64,000 nt of DNA from Clusia tigrina (Eukaryota > Arthropoda > Insecta > Diptera > Clusiidae). Each line of letters begins with the position of its first letter. Position 1 is the stretch's first letter. Position numbers and translations under genes: made by a program. The stretch spans positions 84,763,995-84,827,994 of the forward strand of contig OV050031.1 in the NCBI GenBank assembly GCA_920105625.2. Reading direction: 5' to 3'. Under the pieces are notes generated by a model. That model was not told the origin of the DNA. It worked only from the letters and a program-made list of their open reading frames with translations, and searched no databases. Below are positions 1 through 10,337 of this stretch, one piece after another.

Positions 1-1147
1 CGCATTGTAGTCCGTGTGGGAAACACACGGACTACTCTTGAAGGGTAAATGGACAGTATAGCGTCCGGTATCATCTCTAGTATGCGTTTCATTAAACAAT
101 TTTTCACATAACATCTCTTCGGGTGTGAATTGTTTCTCATCTACAAATTCTTCCTGTTCCCAAAATAGGCGTAGCTGATTTTCTAGCGAACACAAATTAG
201 CAGAAATTGTTGCTGCGGACAAATTTGATCTTGGAGACCCAGAAACCATGTATCCAAAATGAGTTTCTTGTAAAAATAGACCATTTTCTAATTTTTTCGT
301 CTGAGCTAGTAATAGATCACCATAGACGTCATTTCCGAGACGGAGATAAATTTTGTCTGCTAACAAGAAATCTTTATCGGCAAGATGACTTTCTGGTAAA
401 TCTGGAATTGTGATCAAATTTAATTTGGGGGGAATATATGATGAAACTGATGGTACAACAAGTGCAGTTATCGGCAATTCAAATTGTTGATCATATGTGG
501 AGTAGAGATTTAAATTTACGGACTTCTTCACCGTGACGGATTTGTTTCCTCCAATCCCACAGACATCGACATGCGTTTTTAATTTCGGTATGGGCAATAG
601 CTGGGCTAATTCCTCAGATATAAATGAGACCTGAGATCCTTGGTCTACAAGGGCTTTTACACTATAAGCAGACTTATTAATTTTTATAATTACCTTTACT
701 GTGGCAAGTAAGGCAGGATTTATATGGCATGTATTAATATTGGAGTGAAGCGTACTTACAGATGCAGTTGTAGGAGTAGAAGTAGTAGGAGGTTGAGCAA
801 AAGTCTGGTTTGCTGTAGCATTTGGTGTCGTAGCAGTTGTCAACGAGGTGTTTCCAGAATAGTATTCGTTGTGGACAACAGTGTGATGTGGCTCACTACA
901 GTTTTGACAAACTGACTTCAACTTACATGCGGCTTGTAAATGTCCGGTACCAAGACAGTTTCGACACAGCCGATATTGATTGACGATGTTTTTCTTCTCT
1001 GCTGAAGATATCGTTGCAAATTTAAAACATTTGTATAACGGATGACGTTTGTTGCAGCACGGGCAGTTTTCATCCAACATAGTAGAAGTAGCTGTGTGGG
1101 CTCGAACAATTTTCGTTGGCTTACGACGATTTTCAAATTTGCTGTCC
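1..1147 (-). pseudogene. pol: BEL/Pao gag C-terminus and pol: zinc knuckles, aspartic protease, start of reverse transcriptase (partial)
   Basis: Read leftward, one frame is open from about 1147 to the window edge. It starts with nucleic-acid-binding zinc knuckles of Gag: a CX2CX3HX4C at 1065-1027, a classical CX2CX4HX4C at 966-925, and a partial third at 909-880. After a Thr/Pro/Ala-rich linker comes the retropepsin-like domain of BEL/Pao elements (DUF1758 type), with active-site motif ALVDQGSQ; the catalytic Asp codon is 643-645. Family knowledge: this protease cuts the Gag-Pol polyprotein. The last codons (about 60-37) read YTVHLPFK, the typical entry to the BEL reverse transcriptase, which lies outside the window. 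No stop interrupts this stretch. It is called a pseudogene only because the upstream gag is shifted relative to it near 1147; that shift could also be a sequencing error in a C run. Confidence 0.85.
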
Positions 1148-1690
1148 CATAACTTTTGTTTGAACTGCTTGGAATATTTGCATCTTCAATGCATTCCAAA
1201 GCTCTAAAAGTAGTTTCCAAAAAAACAAGCATTTCAGTCATAGGAGGTACCGTTGTACTGGCCTTGAGCGACTGCTCCCATTCTTTGCGGGTTTGAACGT
1301 CTAGCTTCTGAGACGTCAAATAAATCAAAATCGAATCCCAGGTGGTAGTATCGATTTTTAATGCTTTTAGTTGAGCTAAACAATTTCTGGTGGTATCGAG
1401 AAGTTCTTTAATAGAATAAACGTTTCCCTTGGTGGGCGGTATGGAAAATAATCGCTTTAAGATTTGATCGACAAGCTTTCTTTCATTGTGAAATCTCCTC
1501 TCGAGAGCTTCCCATGCAAGTGCATAGCTAGAACCGGCAACTGGATATTCGTTGATCATAGAAAGGGGAGTACCTGTGCACGAACTTTTCAAATATAAAA
1601 ATTTCTGGATATCAGTGAGTGACGCTGGTCCATGAACTAGTGACAAAAACGTATCGCGATAAGAGACCCAATTGAGATAATCTCCTACTA
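1147..1690 (-). pseudogene. gag: BEL/Pao gag, middle segment (DUF1759-type capsid region)
   Basis: This leftward segment continues Gag in a second frame. The open stretch reads LVHGPASLTDIQKFLYLK followed by a region with EALERRFHNERKLVDQIL, the pattern of the DUF1759 domain found in Gag of BEL/Pao retrotransposons, which builds the virus-like particle. It is joined to the N-terminal segment by a one-base shift near 1690 and to the zinc-knuckle segment by another near 1147, where a GGG run (CCC on the plus strand) looks one base short. No start codon of its own is expected: it is an internal piece. Two shifts with no in-frame stop inside the segment suggest recent decay or assembly error rather than an old relic. 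Confidence 0.8.
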
Positions 1691-2097
1691 ACTAATGTTG
1701 GAAGTTGTATTTTTGGCAGTCGTACTCCGGCGACAAATGTTTCGTTGCGGCTGCTTGCGGCGAATGTACTTGCGTGGACGGTTGGAGTCTGTGGAGAATC
1801 AAATTCAAACATTAAATCAAGAATATTAGTTTTAAATGAGATATATGTATCACAACACGTGTAATACATATTGGTACTTAGGTAGGGTACATCCTTCTCC
1901 GCGAGGGACTGTTCTCGAACTATGCTCATAACCAACTCGTGGCCATCTTTAAATAATTTGAAATTCTGCTCCAAGTCTTCGAGCACAGCTTGAGCATAAC
2001 CTTTGGACTTACGCTCCTTTGGTTTAGCATTAAAATATTGCCCCATACGAGCGATATAGTTGATTATATTATGTTGATCTTCAATAACTGTCTCCAT
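1690..2097 (-). pseudogene. gag: BEL/Pao gag, N-terminal segment
   Basis: Gag starts at an ATG whose codon is 2095-2097 on the minus strand, about 140 bases inside the leftward LTR, the normal position for a BEL/Pao element. The N-terminus is hydrophilic and looks helical (METVIEDQHNIINYIARMGQ onward), and it ends with LPKIQLPT, the opening of the DUF1759-type region. The frame is then lost near 1690; translation in this frame would continue as unrelated residues to a stop at about 1612. The conserved protein continues in the next frame. I infer a one-base indel. The segment is otherwise intact. Confidence 0.8.
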
Positions 2098-2239
2098 TTT
2101 GTAGTGAATTTAGCGCGAAATTCGTGGCAACAAAATGAGGTTATGTTATCCGTAGCACGACGGCAGTAACTTTTTTATTTAAAATATGAGGGATTTGTGT
2201 CAGCACATGGACAGATCCCGGGTTTCGGCACCACTTTTA
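2098..2239 (-). promoter_or_regulatory. Leader and primer-binding site of the leftward BEL/Pao element
   Basis: Between the LTR and the gag ATG lies a 142-bp untranslated leader. Six bases inside the LTR edge the minus strand reads TGGTGCCGAAACCCGGGA (2233-2216). It begins with the TGG that pairs with a tRNA CCA end, so this is the primer-binding site for minus-strand DNA synthesis. I do not assign the tRNA species. The rest is AT-rich with no other recognisable signal. Confidence 0.75.
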
Positions 2240-2826
2240 TGTATGAGAGCTTCTGTTTAAGAAGCCTAAACGAGGGGTTCTTTTCTTTTAATAAAAAGTC
2301 ATTTTTTATTAATTAATTTTATCTTTTTTCTTCAGTTCATTTATTATTTTCTTAATAATTTTACAAGGAATTTTTATTAACTATTAATTATTTAATTCTA
2401 TTGTTCTTGAGGAGCTCTTCATTAGTCAACACTATTTTTAATACTCATTTAAAATCTTCTTGAACTTCTTCTCGAAGTTAATGTTAAAAAACTCTACAGC
2501 AGAAACTTCATTTACTTCCAATAACACAACAACAAAACACAAGCGCAAAACAACAGAGACAAAAAACTCTAACTGTTGCTTAATGTGTAGGTCCAACTTG
2601 AGGGGTATTGTTAGCGGTGTAAAGGGAATGCATGCACAAATCATGAGAAAATGACAACCGTAAAACCTTGACTGATTTGCCTTAGTTAATATGTATGTAA
2701 ATATGAGCTGACTTATGCATATGTAATGTTGATATTGGTATCCAGGGATACCAGATGTGGATTTGCATGGTACCGTGGGGATGATCATGGTGATTAAGGC
2801 TGTTTGGGTATAAAAACTCCCAAACA
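2240..2826 (-). mobile_element. 5' LTR of the leftward BEL/Pao element
   Basis: This is a 587-bp direct copy, in opposite orientation, of the LTR at 4323-4909. Read leftward it starts TGTTTGGGAG and ends CTCATACA, so it has TG...CA termini. I counted about ten substitutions between the two LTRs and no length change. It is followed on the minus strand by a primer-binding site and gag, which makes it the 5' LTR. It abuts the truncated integrase frame at 2826/2827, marking the insertion point. The other end of this element, and hence the target-site duplication, is outside the window. Confidence 0.9.
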
Positions 2827-4297
2827 TTTCGAAAATTTAAAATGCAAAATACAGAAGATCGAAATAGATACAAGCTTTTTAAAAACATGGGAACTTACAA
2901 GAGCAAGGAATCATCTAATTCGAATAACACAAGCTGTAACATTTCGGGAAGAAATACAATGCTTAAAATCAAGTAAACCTCTTCCTAATAATAGCCGAAT
3001 TCTGAAGTTATCACCATTTTTAGATGAATTGGATATTGTCAGAGTTGGTGGTCGCATATCTCAGGCCGAGATTCCATTCCACACGAAGCATCCTATACTT
3101 TTGACCAAACAAAATCCTATTTCCCTTCTTATCTTTTCAGAAGCACATAAAAAGACTTGCCACGGTAGTCTTCTGCTAATGCAGGCCTATGTTTCACGGC
3201 ATTATTGGGTAGTCTCTGCTCGTGACTTAGCAAAAAAGGTGCAACGCAATTGCATCGTGTGCTTCAAATACAAAACTAAGACTTGTCAACAATTAATGGG
3301 TAACCTGCCAGCTGTCCGCCTTCAGCCAGCCCGCCCCTTCAAGCATAGTGGGCCCGACTACGCCGGCCCCATCAATATAACAACATCATCCTTAAGAACG
3401 GCATCTACTTCTAAGGGATACATTTGCCTTTACATATGTATGTGCACCAAGGCAATACATTTGGAAGCCGTCACCAGCCTTAATGTAGATGCATTCTTAG
3501 CAGCTTATCGCCGTTTTATTGCTCGTCGAGGAATTTGTACGGACCTATACTCCGATTGTGGTACAAATTTCGTTGGTGCGAATAAAGAGCTGCGAGTCAT
3601 TTATCAGCGCAATAAATTATCCCTTCCCGAGAATCTCGCTGAAACACTGGCCAATCAAGGTACGAAATGGCACTTCATTCCTCCTGCTTCGCCTCATTTT
3701 GGTGGACTCTGGGAAGCAGGAGTAAGATCCACAAAACATCATTTACGTCGAATAGTCAATGATCGTCTCCTCAATTACGAAGAACTAAGTACGCTTCTCG
3801 CACAGATTGAAAGCATTCTAAACTCCAGACCTCTATGTCCCCTGTCAACTGATCCCCAAGATCACAACGCGCTTACACCTGCGCACTTTTTAATCGGTGA
3901 ACCTACAGTTTGCATTCCGGATGAAAATTTATTGGATGCAAACGTTGATCGACTCTGTCGTTGGAAACAGATTGTACTTCTTAAGCAACACTTCTGGGAA
4001 AGATGGAAAAGAGAGTACATGTGTCGACTACAATCACGCCCCAAATGGAATAAAATAACCGATAACATTAGAGTTGGCGACATCGTACTCTTACTCAATG
4101 AAAAAAGTGTTCCTGGTCAGTGGCCTCTCGCAAAAGTTGAAGAATTACATCCTGGTAATGATGGCTTGGTTCGAGTGGTTACTCTCTACTGCAACAAGAA
4201 ATATATTAAACGTCCAATTGCCAAACTGTGTCGATTACCAACAAATGACATCACGTCAACAGAAGATACGGAATCATCAAGCAACAGTAATAATTAA
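2827..4297 (+). pseudogene. pol: BEL/Pao pol 3' part: integrase plus C-terminal domain, 5'-truncated by insertion
   Basis: A rightward open frame of about 490 codons enters directly from the edge of the inverted LTR, so its start has been cut away; the in-frame codons before 2827 belong to that LTR. Numbering the frame from 2804, residues 9-80 are the linker after RNase H. Next comes the integrase zinc-binding region with H115, H120, C150 and C153, then the catalytic core with Asp185 (GPDYAGP), Asp251 (YSDCGTNFVGA) and Glu304 (GGLWEAGVRSTK), so the DDE triad is complete. The C-terminal part (about 395-480; WERWKREY, VGDIVLL, PLAKVEELHPG) matches the DUF5641-type tail of BEL/Pao integrases. 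Integrase inserts the element's cDNA into the host genome. The frame has no internal stop and ends at 4297, 25 bases before the 3' LTR. It cannot be expressed normally because protease, RT and the 5' LTR are separated from it. Confidence 0.92.
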
Positions 4298-4311
4298 GAA
4301 CAGAGGTTCTT

Positions 4312-4322
4312 GGCGGGGAGAA
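4312..4322 (+). other. Polypurine tract of the rightward BEL/Pao element
   Basis: The purine-rich stretch GGCGGGGAGAA lies immediately before the LTR (one C only). In LTR retrotransposons this tract resists RNase H and primes plus-strand DNA synthesis, so its position fixes the LTR start at 4323. Confidence 0.75.
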
Positions 4323-4909
4323 TGTTTGGGAGTTTTTATACCCAAACAACCTTAATCACCATGATCATCCCCACGGTACCATGCAAACCCACATCTGGTA
4401 TACCTGGATACCAATATCAACATTACATATGCATAAGTCAGCTCATATTTACATACATATTAACTAAGGCAAATCAGTCAAGGTTTTACGGTTGTCGTTT
4501 TCTCATGATTTGTGCATGCATTCCCTTTACACCGCTAACAATACCCCTCAAGTTGGACATACACATTAAGCAACAGTTCGAGTTTTTTGTCTCTGTTGTT
4601 TTGCGCTTGTGTTTTGTTGTTGTGTTATTGGAAGTAAATGCAGTTTCTGCTGTAGAGTTTTTTAACATTAACTTCGAGAAGAAGTTCAAGAAGATTTTAA
4701 ATGAGTATTAAAAATAGTGTTGACTAATGAAGAGCTCCTCAAGAACAATAGAATTAAATAATTAATAGTTAATAAAAATTCCTTGTAAAATTATTAAGAA
4801 AATAATAAATGAACTGAAGAAATAAGATAAAATTAATTAATAAAAAATGACTTTTTATTAAAAGAAAAGAACCCCTCGTTTAGGCTTCTTAAACAGAAGC
4901 TCTCATACA
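4323..4909 (+). mobile_element. 3' LTR of the rightward BEL/Pao element
   Basis: This 587-bp LTR runs from TGTTTGGGAG to CTCATACA, directly after the polypurine tract and directly before the tandem array. AATAAA-type polyadenylation motifs occur in the AT-rich 3' part (around 4802-4808). Its first 26 bases form an 8-bp inverted repeat, TGTTTGGG (4323-4330) and CCCAAACA (4341-4348), around an AT-rich loop. An open frame of about 130 codons crosses most of it, but I do not regard it as coding. The next bases (GGCATAG) belong to the satellite monomer, so the element integrated into the array or at its edge. Confidence 0.9.
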
Positions 4910-6671
4910 GGCATAGAAAAGGCAGCAGACTTCCACAATCGACAGCGGCAGCGACTGAGACGCCTACAGAGACGCCGATTGAGACGCCGACTGAGGTAGA
5001 TTGGGGTAGAGAAGGCTGCAGATTCCCCCCCCAATCGACAGCAGCAGCAACTGAGACGCAGACTGAGGCACATAGGGATAGATATAGGCATAGAGAAGGC
5101 AGCAGACCCCCCAATCGACTGCGGCAGCGACTGAGACGCCTACAGATATGCTGACAGAGGGTGCGGCGCCGACTGAGGCAGATAGGGGTAGATATAGGCA
5201 TAGAGAAGGCAGCAGACCCCCCAATCGACAGCGGTATCGACTGAGACGCCTACAGATACGATGACAGAGGCTGCGACGCCGACTGAGACGCCGACTGAGG
5301 CAGATAGGGGTGGATATAGGCATAGAGAAACCAGAAAACTCCTCAATCGACCGTGGCAGTGACTGAGACGCCTACAGAGATGCTGACAGAGGCTGCGCCG
5401 CCGACTGAGGCAGAAAGGGGTAGATATAGCCATAGAGAAGGCAGCAGACGCCAAAATCGAATGCGGCAGCGACTGAGACGCCTATAGAGATGCTGACAGA
5501 GGCTGCGACGCCGACTAAGACGCCGACTGAGGCAGATAGGGGTAGATATTGGCATAGAGAAAGTAGCAGACCCCCAATCGACAGCGGCAGCGACTGAGAT
5601 ACCTACAGAGACGCTGACAGAGGCTGCGACGCCGACTGAGACGCCGACTGAGGCAGATAGGGGTAGATATTGGCATAGAGAAAGTAGCAGACCCCCAATC
5701 GACAGCGGCAGCGACTGAGATACCTACAGATACACTGACAGAGGCTGCGACGCCGACTGAGACGCCGACTCAGGCAGATAGGGGTAGATATATGCATAGA
5801 GAAGGCAGCAGACCCCCCAATCGACAGCGGCAGCGACTGAGACGCCTACGGAAACACTGACAGTGGCTGCGACGCCGACTGAGGCAGATAGGGGTAGGTA
5901 AAGGCATAGAGAAGGCAGCAGACCCCCCAATCGACAGCGGCAACGACTAAGACGCCCACAGAGACGCTGACATTGGCTGCGACGCCGCCTGAGACGCCCA
6001 CTGAGGCAGATATGGGTATATAGTGGCACAGAGAAGGCTGCAGACCCCCAATCGACAGCGGCAGCGACTGAGATACCTACAGATACACTGACAGAGGCTG
6101 CGACGCCGACTGAGACGCCGACTCAGGCAGATAGGGGTAGATATATGCATAGAGAAGGCAGCAGACCCCCCAATCGACAGCGGCAACGACTGAGACGCCT
6201 ACAGAGATTCTGACAGAGGCTGGGGCGCCGACTGAGGCAGATTGGGTTAGATATAGGCATAGAGAAGGCAGCAGACCCCCCCAATCGACAGCGGCAGCGA
6301 ATGAGAAGCCTACAGAAACGCTGACAGAGGCTGCGACGCCGACTGAAACGCCGATTGACACGCCGATTGACACGCCGACTGAGGCAGATATTGGTATATA
6401 TAGGCATATGGCAGCAGACCCCCAATCGACAGCGGCAGCGACTGAGACGCCTACAGATACGCCGATTGAGACGCCGACTGAGCAAGATAAGGGTATACAT
6501 AGGCATAGAGAAGGCAGCAGACCCCCCAGTCGAATGCGGCAGCGACTGCGACGCCTACAAAAACACTGAGAGAGGCTGCGAAGCTGACTGAAGCAGATAG
6601 GAGTAGATATAGGCATAGAGAAGGCAGCAGACCCCCCAATCGACAGCGGCAGCGATTGATATACCTACAGA

Positions 6672-9600
6672 TACGCTGACAGAGGCTGCGGCGCTGACTG
6701 AGACGGCGACTCAGGCAGATAGGGGTAGATATAGGAATAGAGAAGGCAGCAGACCCCCCAATCGACTGCGGCAGCGACTGAGACGCCTACAGAGATGCTG
6801 ACAGGGGCTGCGGCGCCGACTGAGGCAGATAGGGTTAGATATACGCATAGAGAAGGCAGCAGGTCCCCCCCCCCCAATCGACAGCGGCAGCGACTGAGAC
6901 ACCTACAGAGACGCTGACAGAGGCTGCGACGCCGACTGAGGCAGATAGGGGTAGATATAGGCACAGAGATGGCAGCAGACCGCCCAATGACAGCGGCAGC
7001 GACTGACACGCCTACAGAGAGGCTGACAGAAGCTGCCACGCCGACTGAGACGCCGACTGAGGTAGATAGGGGTAGATATAGGCATAGAAAAGGCAGCAGA
7101 CCTCCACAATAGACAGCGGCAGTGACAGAGACGTCTACAGAGACGCCGATTGAGGTAGATTGGGGTAGAGAAGGCTGCAGACTCCCCCAATCGACAGCGG
7201 CAGCGACTGAGACGCAGACTGAGGCACATAGGGTTAGATATAGGCATAGAGAAGGCAGCAGACCCACCAATCGACAGCGGCAGCAACTGAGACACCTACA
7301 GAGACGCTGACAGAGGCTGCGACGACGACTGAGACGGCGACTGAGGCAGATAGGGGTAGATATACGCATAGAGAAGGTAGCAGACCCCCCAATTGACAGC
7401 GGCAGCGACTGAGACGCCTGCAGAGACGCTGACAGAGGCTGCGATGCCAAATGAGCAGCCGACTGGGGCAGATAGGGGTAGATATAGGCACAGAGAAGGC
7501 AGCAGACCGCCAATCGACAGCGGCAGCAACTGACATGTCTACAGAGATGCCAATTGAGACGCAGATTGAGGTAGATAGGGGTAGATATAGGTATAGAGAA
7601 GGAAGCATTACCCCCAATCGACAGCGGCAACGACTGAGACTCCTACAGAGACGTTAACAGAGGCTGCGACTCCGACTGAGACGCCGACTGAGGCAGATAG
7701 GGGTAGATATTGGCATAGAGAAAGTAGCAGACCAACAATCGACAGAGGCAGCGACTGAGATACTTACAGATACGCTGACAGAGGCTGCGACACCGACTGA
7801 GACGCCGACTCATTCAGATAGGGGTAGATATAGGCATAGAGAAGGCAGCAGACCCCACAATCGACAGCGGCAGCGACTGAGACGCCTACGGAAACACTGA
7901 CAGGGGCTGCGACGCCCAGTGAGGCAGTTAGGGGTAGATACTGGCATAGAGAAGGCAGCAGGCCCCCAATCGACAGCGGCAGCGCCTGAGACGCCTATAG
8001 AGACGCTGACAGAGGCTGCGACGCCGACTGAGACGCCGACTGAGGCAGATAGGGGTAGATATAGGCATAGAGAAGGCAGCATAATCCCCAATCAACAGCG
8101 CCAGCGACTGAGACACCTACAGAGACGCTAACAGAGGCTGCGACGCCGACTGAGACGCCGACTGAGGCAGATAGGGGTAGATATAGGCATAGAGAAGGCA
8201 GCAGACCCCCAATCGACTGCAGCAGCGACTGAGACGTCTACAGATACGCTGACAGGGGCTGCGACGCCGACTGAGGTAGATAGGGGTAGATATAGGCATA
8301 GAGAAGTCAGCAGACCCCGCCAATCGACAGCGGCATCGACTGAGACGGCTACAGAAACGCTGACAGAGGCTGCGATGCCGACTGAGGCGGGTAGGGGTAG
8401 ATATAGGCATAGAGAAGGCAGCAGACCTCTCACTCGACAGCGGCAACGACAGAGACGCCTACAGAGACTATGACAGAGGCTGCGACGCCGACTGAAACGC
8501 CGATTGACACGCCGACTGAGGTAGATAGGGGTAGATATAGGCATAGAGAATGCAGAAGACCCCCCCAATCGACAGCGGCAGCGCCTGAGACGCCTACAGA
8601 GAAGCTGACAGAGGCTGCGACGCCGACTGAGACGCCGACTGAGACAGAAAGGGGTAGATAAGGGCATAGAGAAGGCAGCAGACCCCCCAATCGACAGCGG
8701 CAACGACTGAGACGCCCACAGAGGCTGCGACGCCGACTGAGACGGCCACTGACGCAATTTGGGGTAGATACTGGCATAGAGAAGGCAGCAGACCCCCCCA
8801 ATCGACAGCGGCAGCGAGTGAGACGCCTACAGAGACGCTGTTAGAGGCTACGACGCCGACTGAGGCAGATAGGGCTAGATATAGGCACAGAGAAGGCAGC
8901 AGACCGCCCAATCGACAGCGGCAGCGACTGACACGCCTACAGAGACGCTGACAGAGGCTACGACGCCGACTGAGGCAGATAGGGGTAGATACTGCCATAG
9001 AGAAGACAGCAGGCCCCCAATCGACAGCGGCAGCGCCTGAGACGCCTATAGAGACGCTGACAGAGGCTGCGACGCCGACTAAGACGCCGGCTGAAGTTGA
9101 TAGGGGTAGATATAGGCATAGAGAAGGCAGCAGTCCTCCCAATCGACAGCGGCAGCGAATGAGACGCCTACAGAGACGCTGACGGAGGCTGCGACGCCGA
9201 CTGAGGCAGATAGGGTTAGATATAGGCATAGAGAAGGCAGCAGGCCCCCCAATCGACAGCGGCAGCGACTGAGACGCAGACTGAGGCATAGGTAGATATA
9301 GGCAGAGAAAATGCAGCAGACCCCCAATCGACTGCGGCAGCGACTGAGACGCCTACAGAGATGCTGACAGACGGTGCGACGACGACTGAGACGCCGACTC
9401 AGGCAGATAGGGGTAGATATATGCATAGAGAAGGCAGCAGACCCCCCAATCGACAGCGGCAGCGATTGATATACCTACAGAGACGCTGACAGAGGCTGCG
9501 ACGACGACTGAGACGGCGACTGAGGCAGATAGGGGTAGATATACGCATAGAGAAGGTAGCAGACCCCCCAATTGACAGCGGCAGTGACAGAGACGTCTAC

Positions 9601-10337
9601 AGAGAAGCTGACAGAGGCTGCGGCGCTGACTGAGACGGCGACTCAGGCAGATAGGGGTAGATATAGGAATAGAGAAGGCAGCAGACCCCCCAATCGACTG
9701 CGGCAGTGACTGAGACGCCTACAGAGATGCTGACAGGGGCTGCGGCGCCGACTGAGGCAGATAGGGTTAGATATACGCATAGAGAAGGCAGCAGGTCCCC
9801 CCCCCCCCAATCGACAGCGGCAGCGACTGAGACACCTACAGAGACGCTGACAGAGGCTGCGACGCCGACTGAGGCAGATAGGGGTAGATATAGGCACAGA
9901 GATGGCAGCAGACCGCCCAATGACAGCGGCAGCGACTGACACGCCTACAGAGACGCTGACAGAAGCTGCCACGCCGACTGAGATGCCGACTGAGGCAGAT
10001 AGGGGTAGATATAGGCATAGAAAAGGCAGCAGACCTCCACAATCGACAGCGGCAGTGACAGAGACGTCTACAGAGACGCCGATTGAGGTAGATTGGGGTA
10101 GAGAAGGCTGCAGACTCCCCCCAATCGACAGCGGCAGCGACTGAGACGCAGACTGAGGCACATAGGGGTAGATATAGGCATAGAGAAGGCAGCAGACCCC
10201 CCAATCGACAGCGGCAGCAACTGAGATACCTACAGAGACGCTGACAGAGGCTGCGACGACGACTGAGACGGCGACTGAGGCAGATAGGGGTAGATATACG
10301 CATAGAGAAGGTAGCAGACCCCCCAATTGACAGCGGC
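6672..10337. repeat. Segmental duplication inside the array, offset about 2.93 kb
   Basis: Roughly 730 bp starting at 6672 recur at 9604 in the same order. They include an unusual string of variants: GGCGCTGACTGAGACGGCGA, a long C run after AGGT, CACAGAGATGGCAGCAGACC, and AATGACAGCGG lacking TCG. The offset is 2,932 before the long C run and 2,933 after it, because that run is 11 in the first copy and 12 in the second. Similarity breaks near 7405 and 10337. The limits are read by eye and approximate. Confidence 0.7.

Noticed and set aside
207..915. Small plus-strand frames at 207-413 and 724-915
   Set aside because: They are antisense shadows of the protease and zinc-knuckle region of the leftward pol/gag frame.
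4310..4711. Protein-coding gene inside the LTR (about 130 codons, also 2438-2827 minus)
   Set aside because: The ATG arises at the LTR boundary from flanking bases, most differences between the two copies change residues, and there is no recognisable domain. It looks like a chance open frame in U3.
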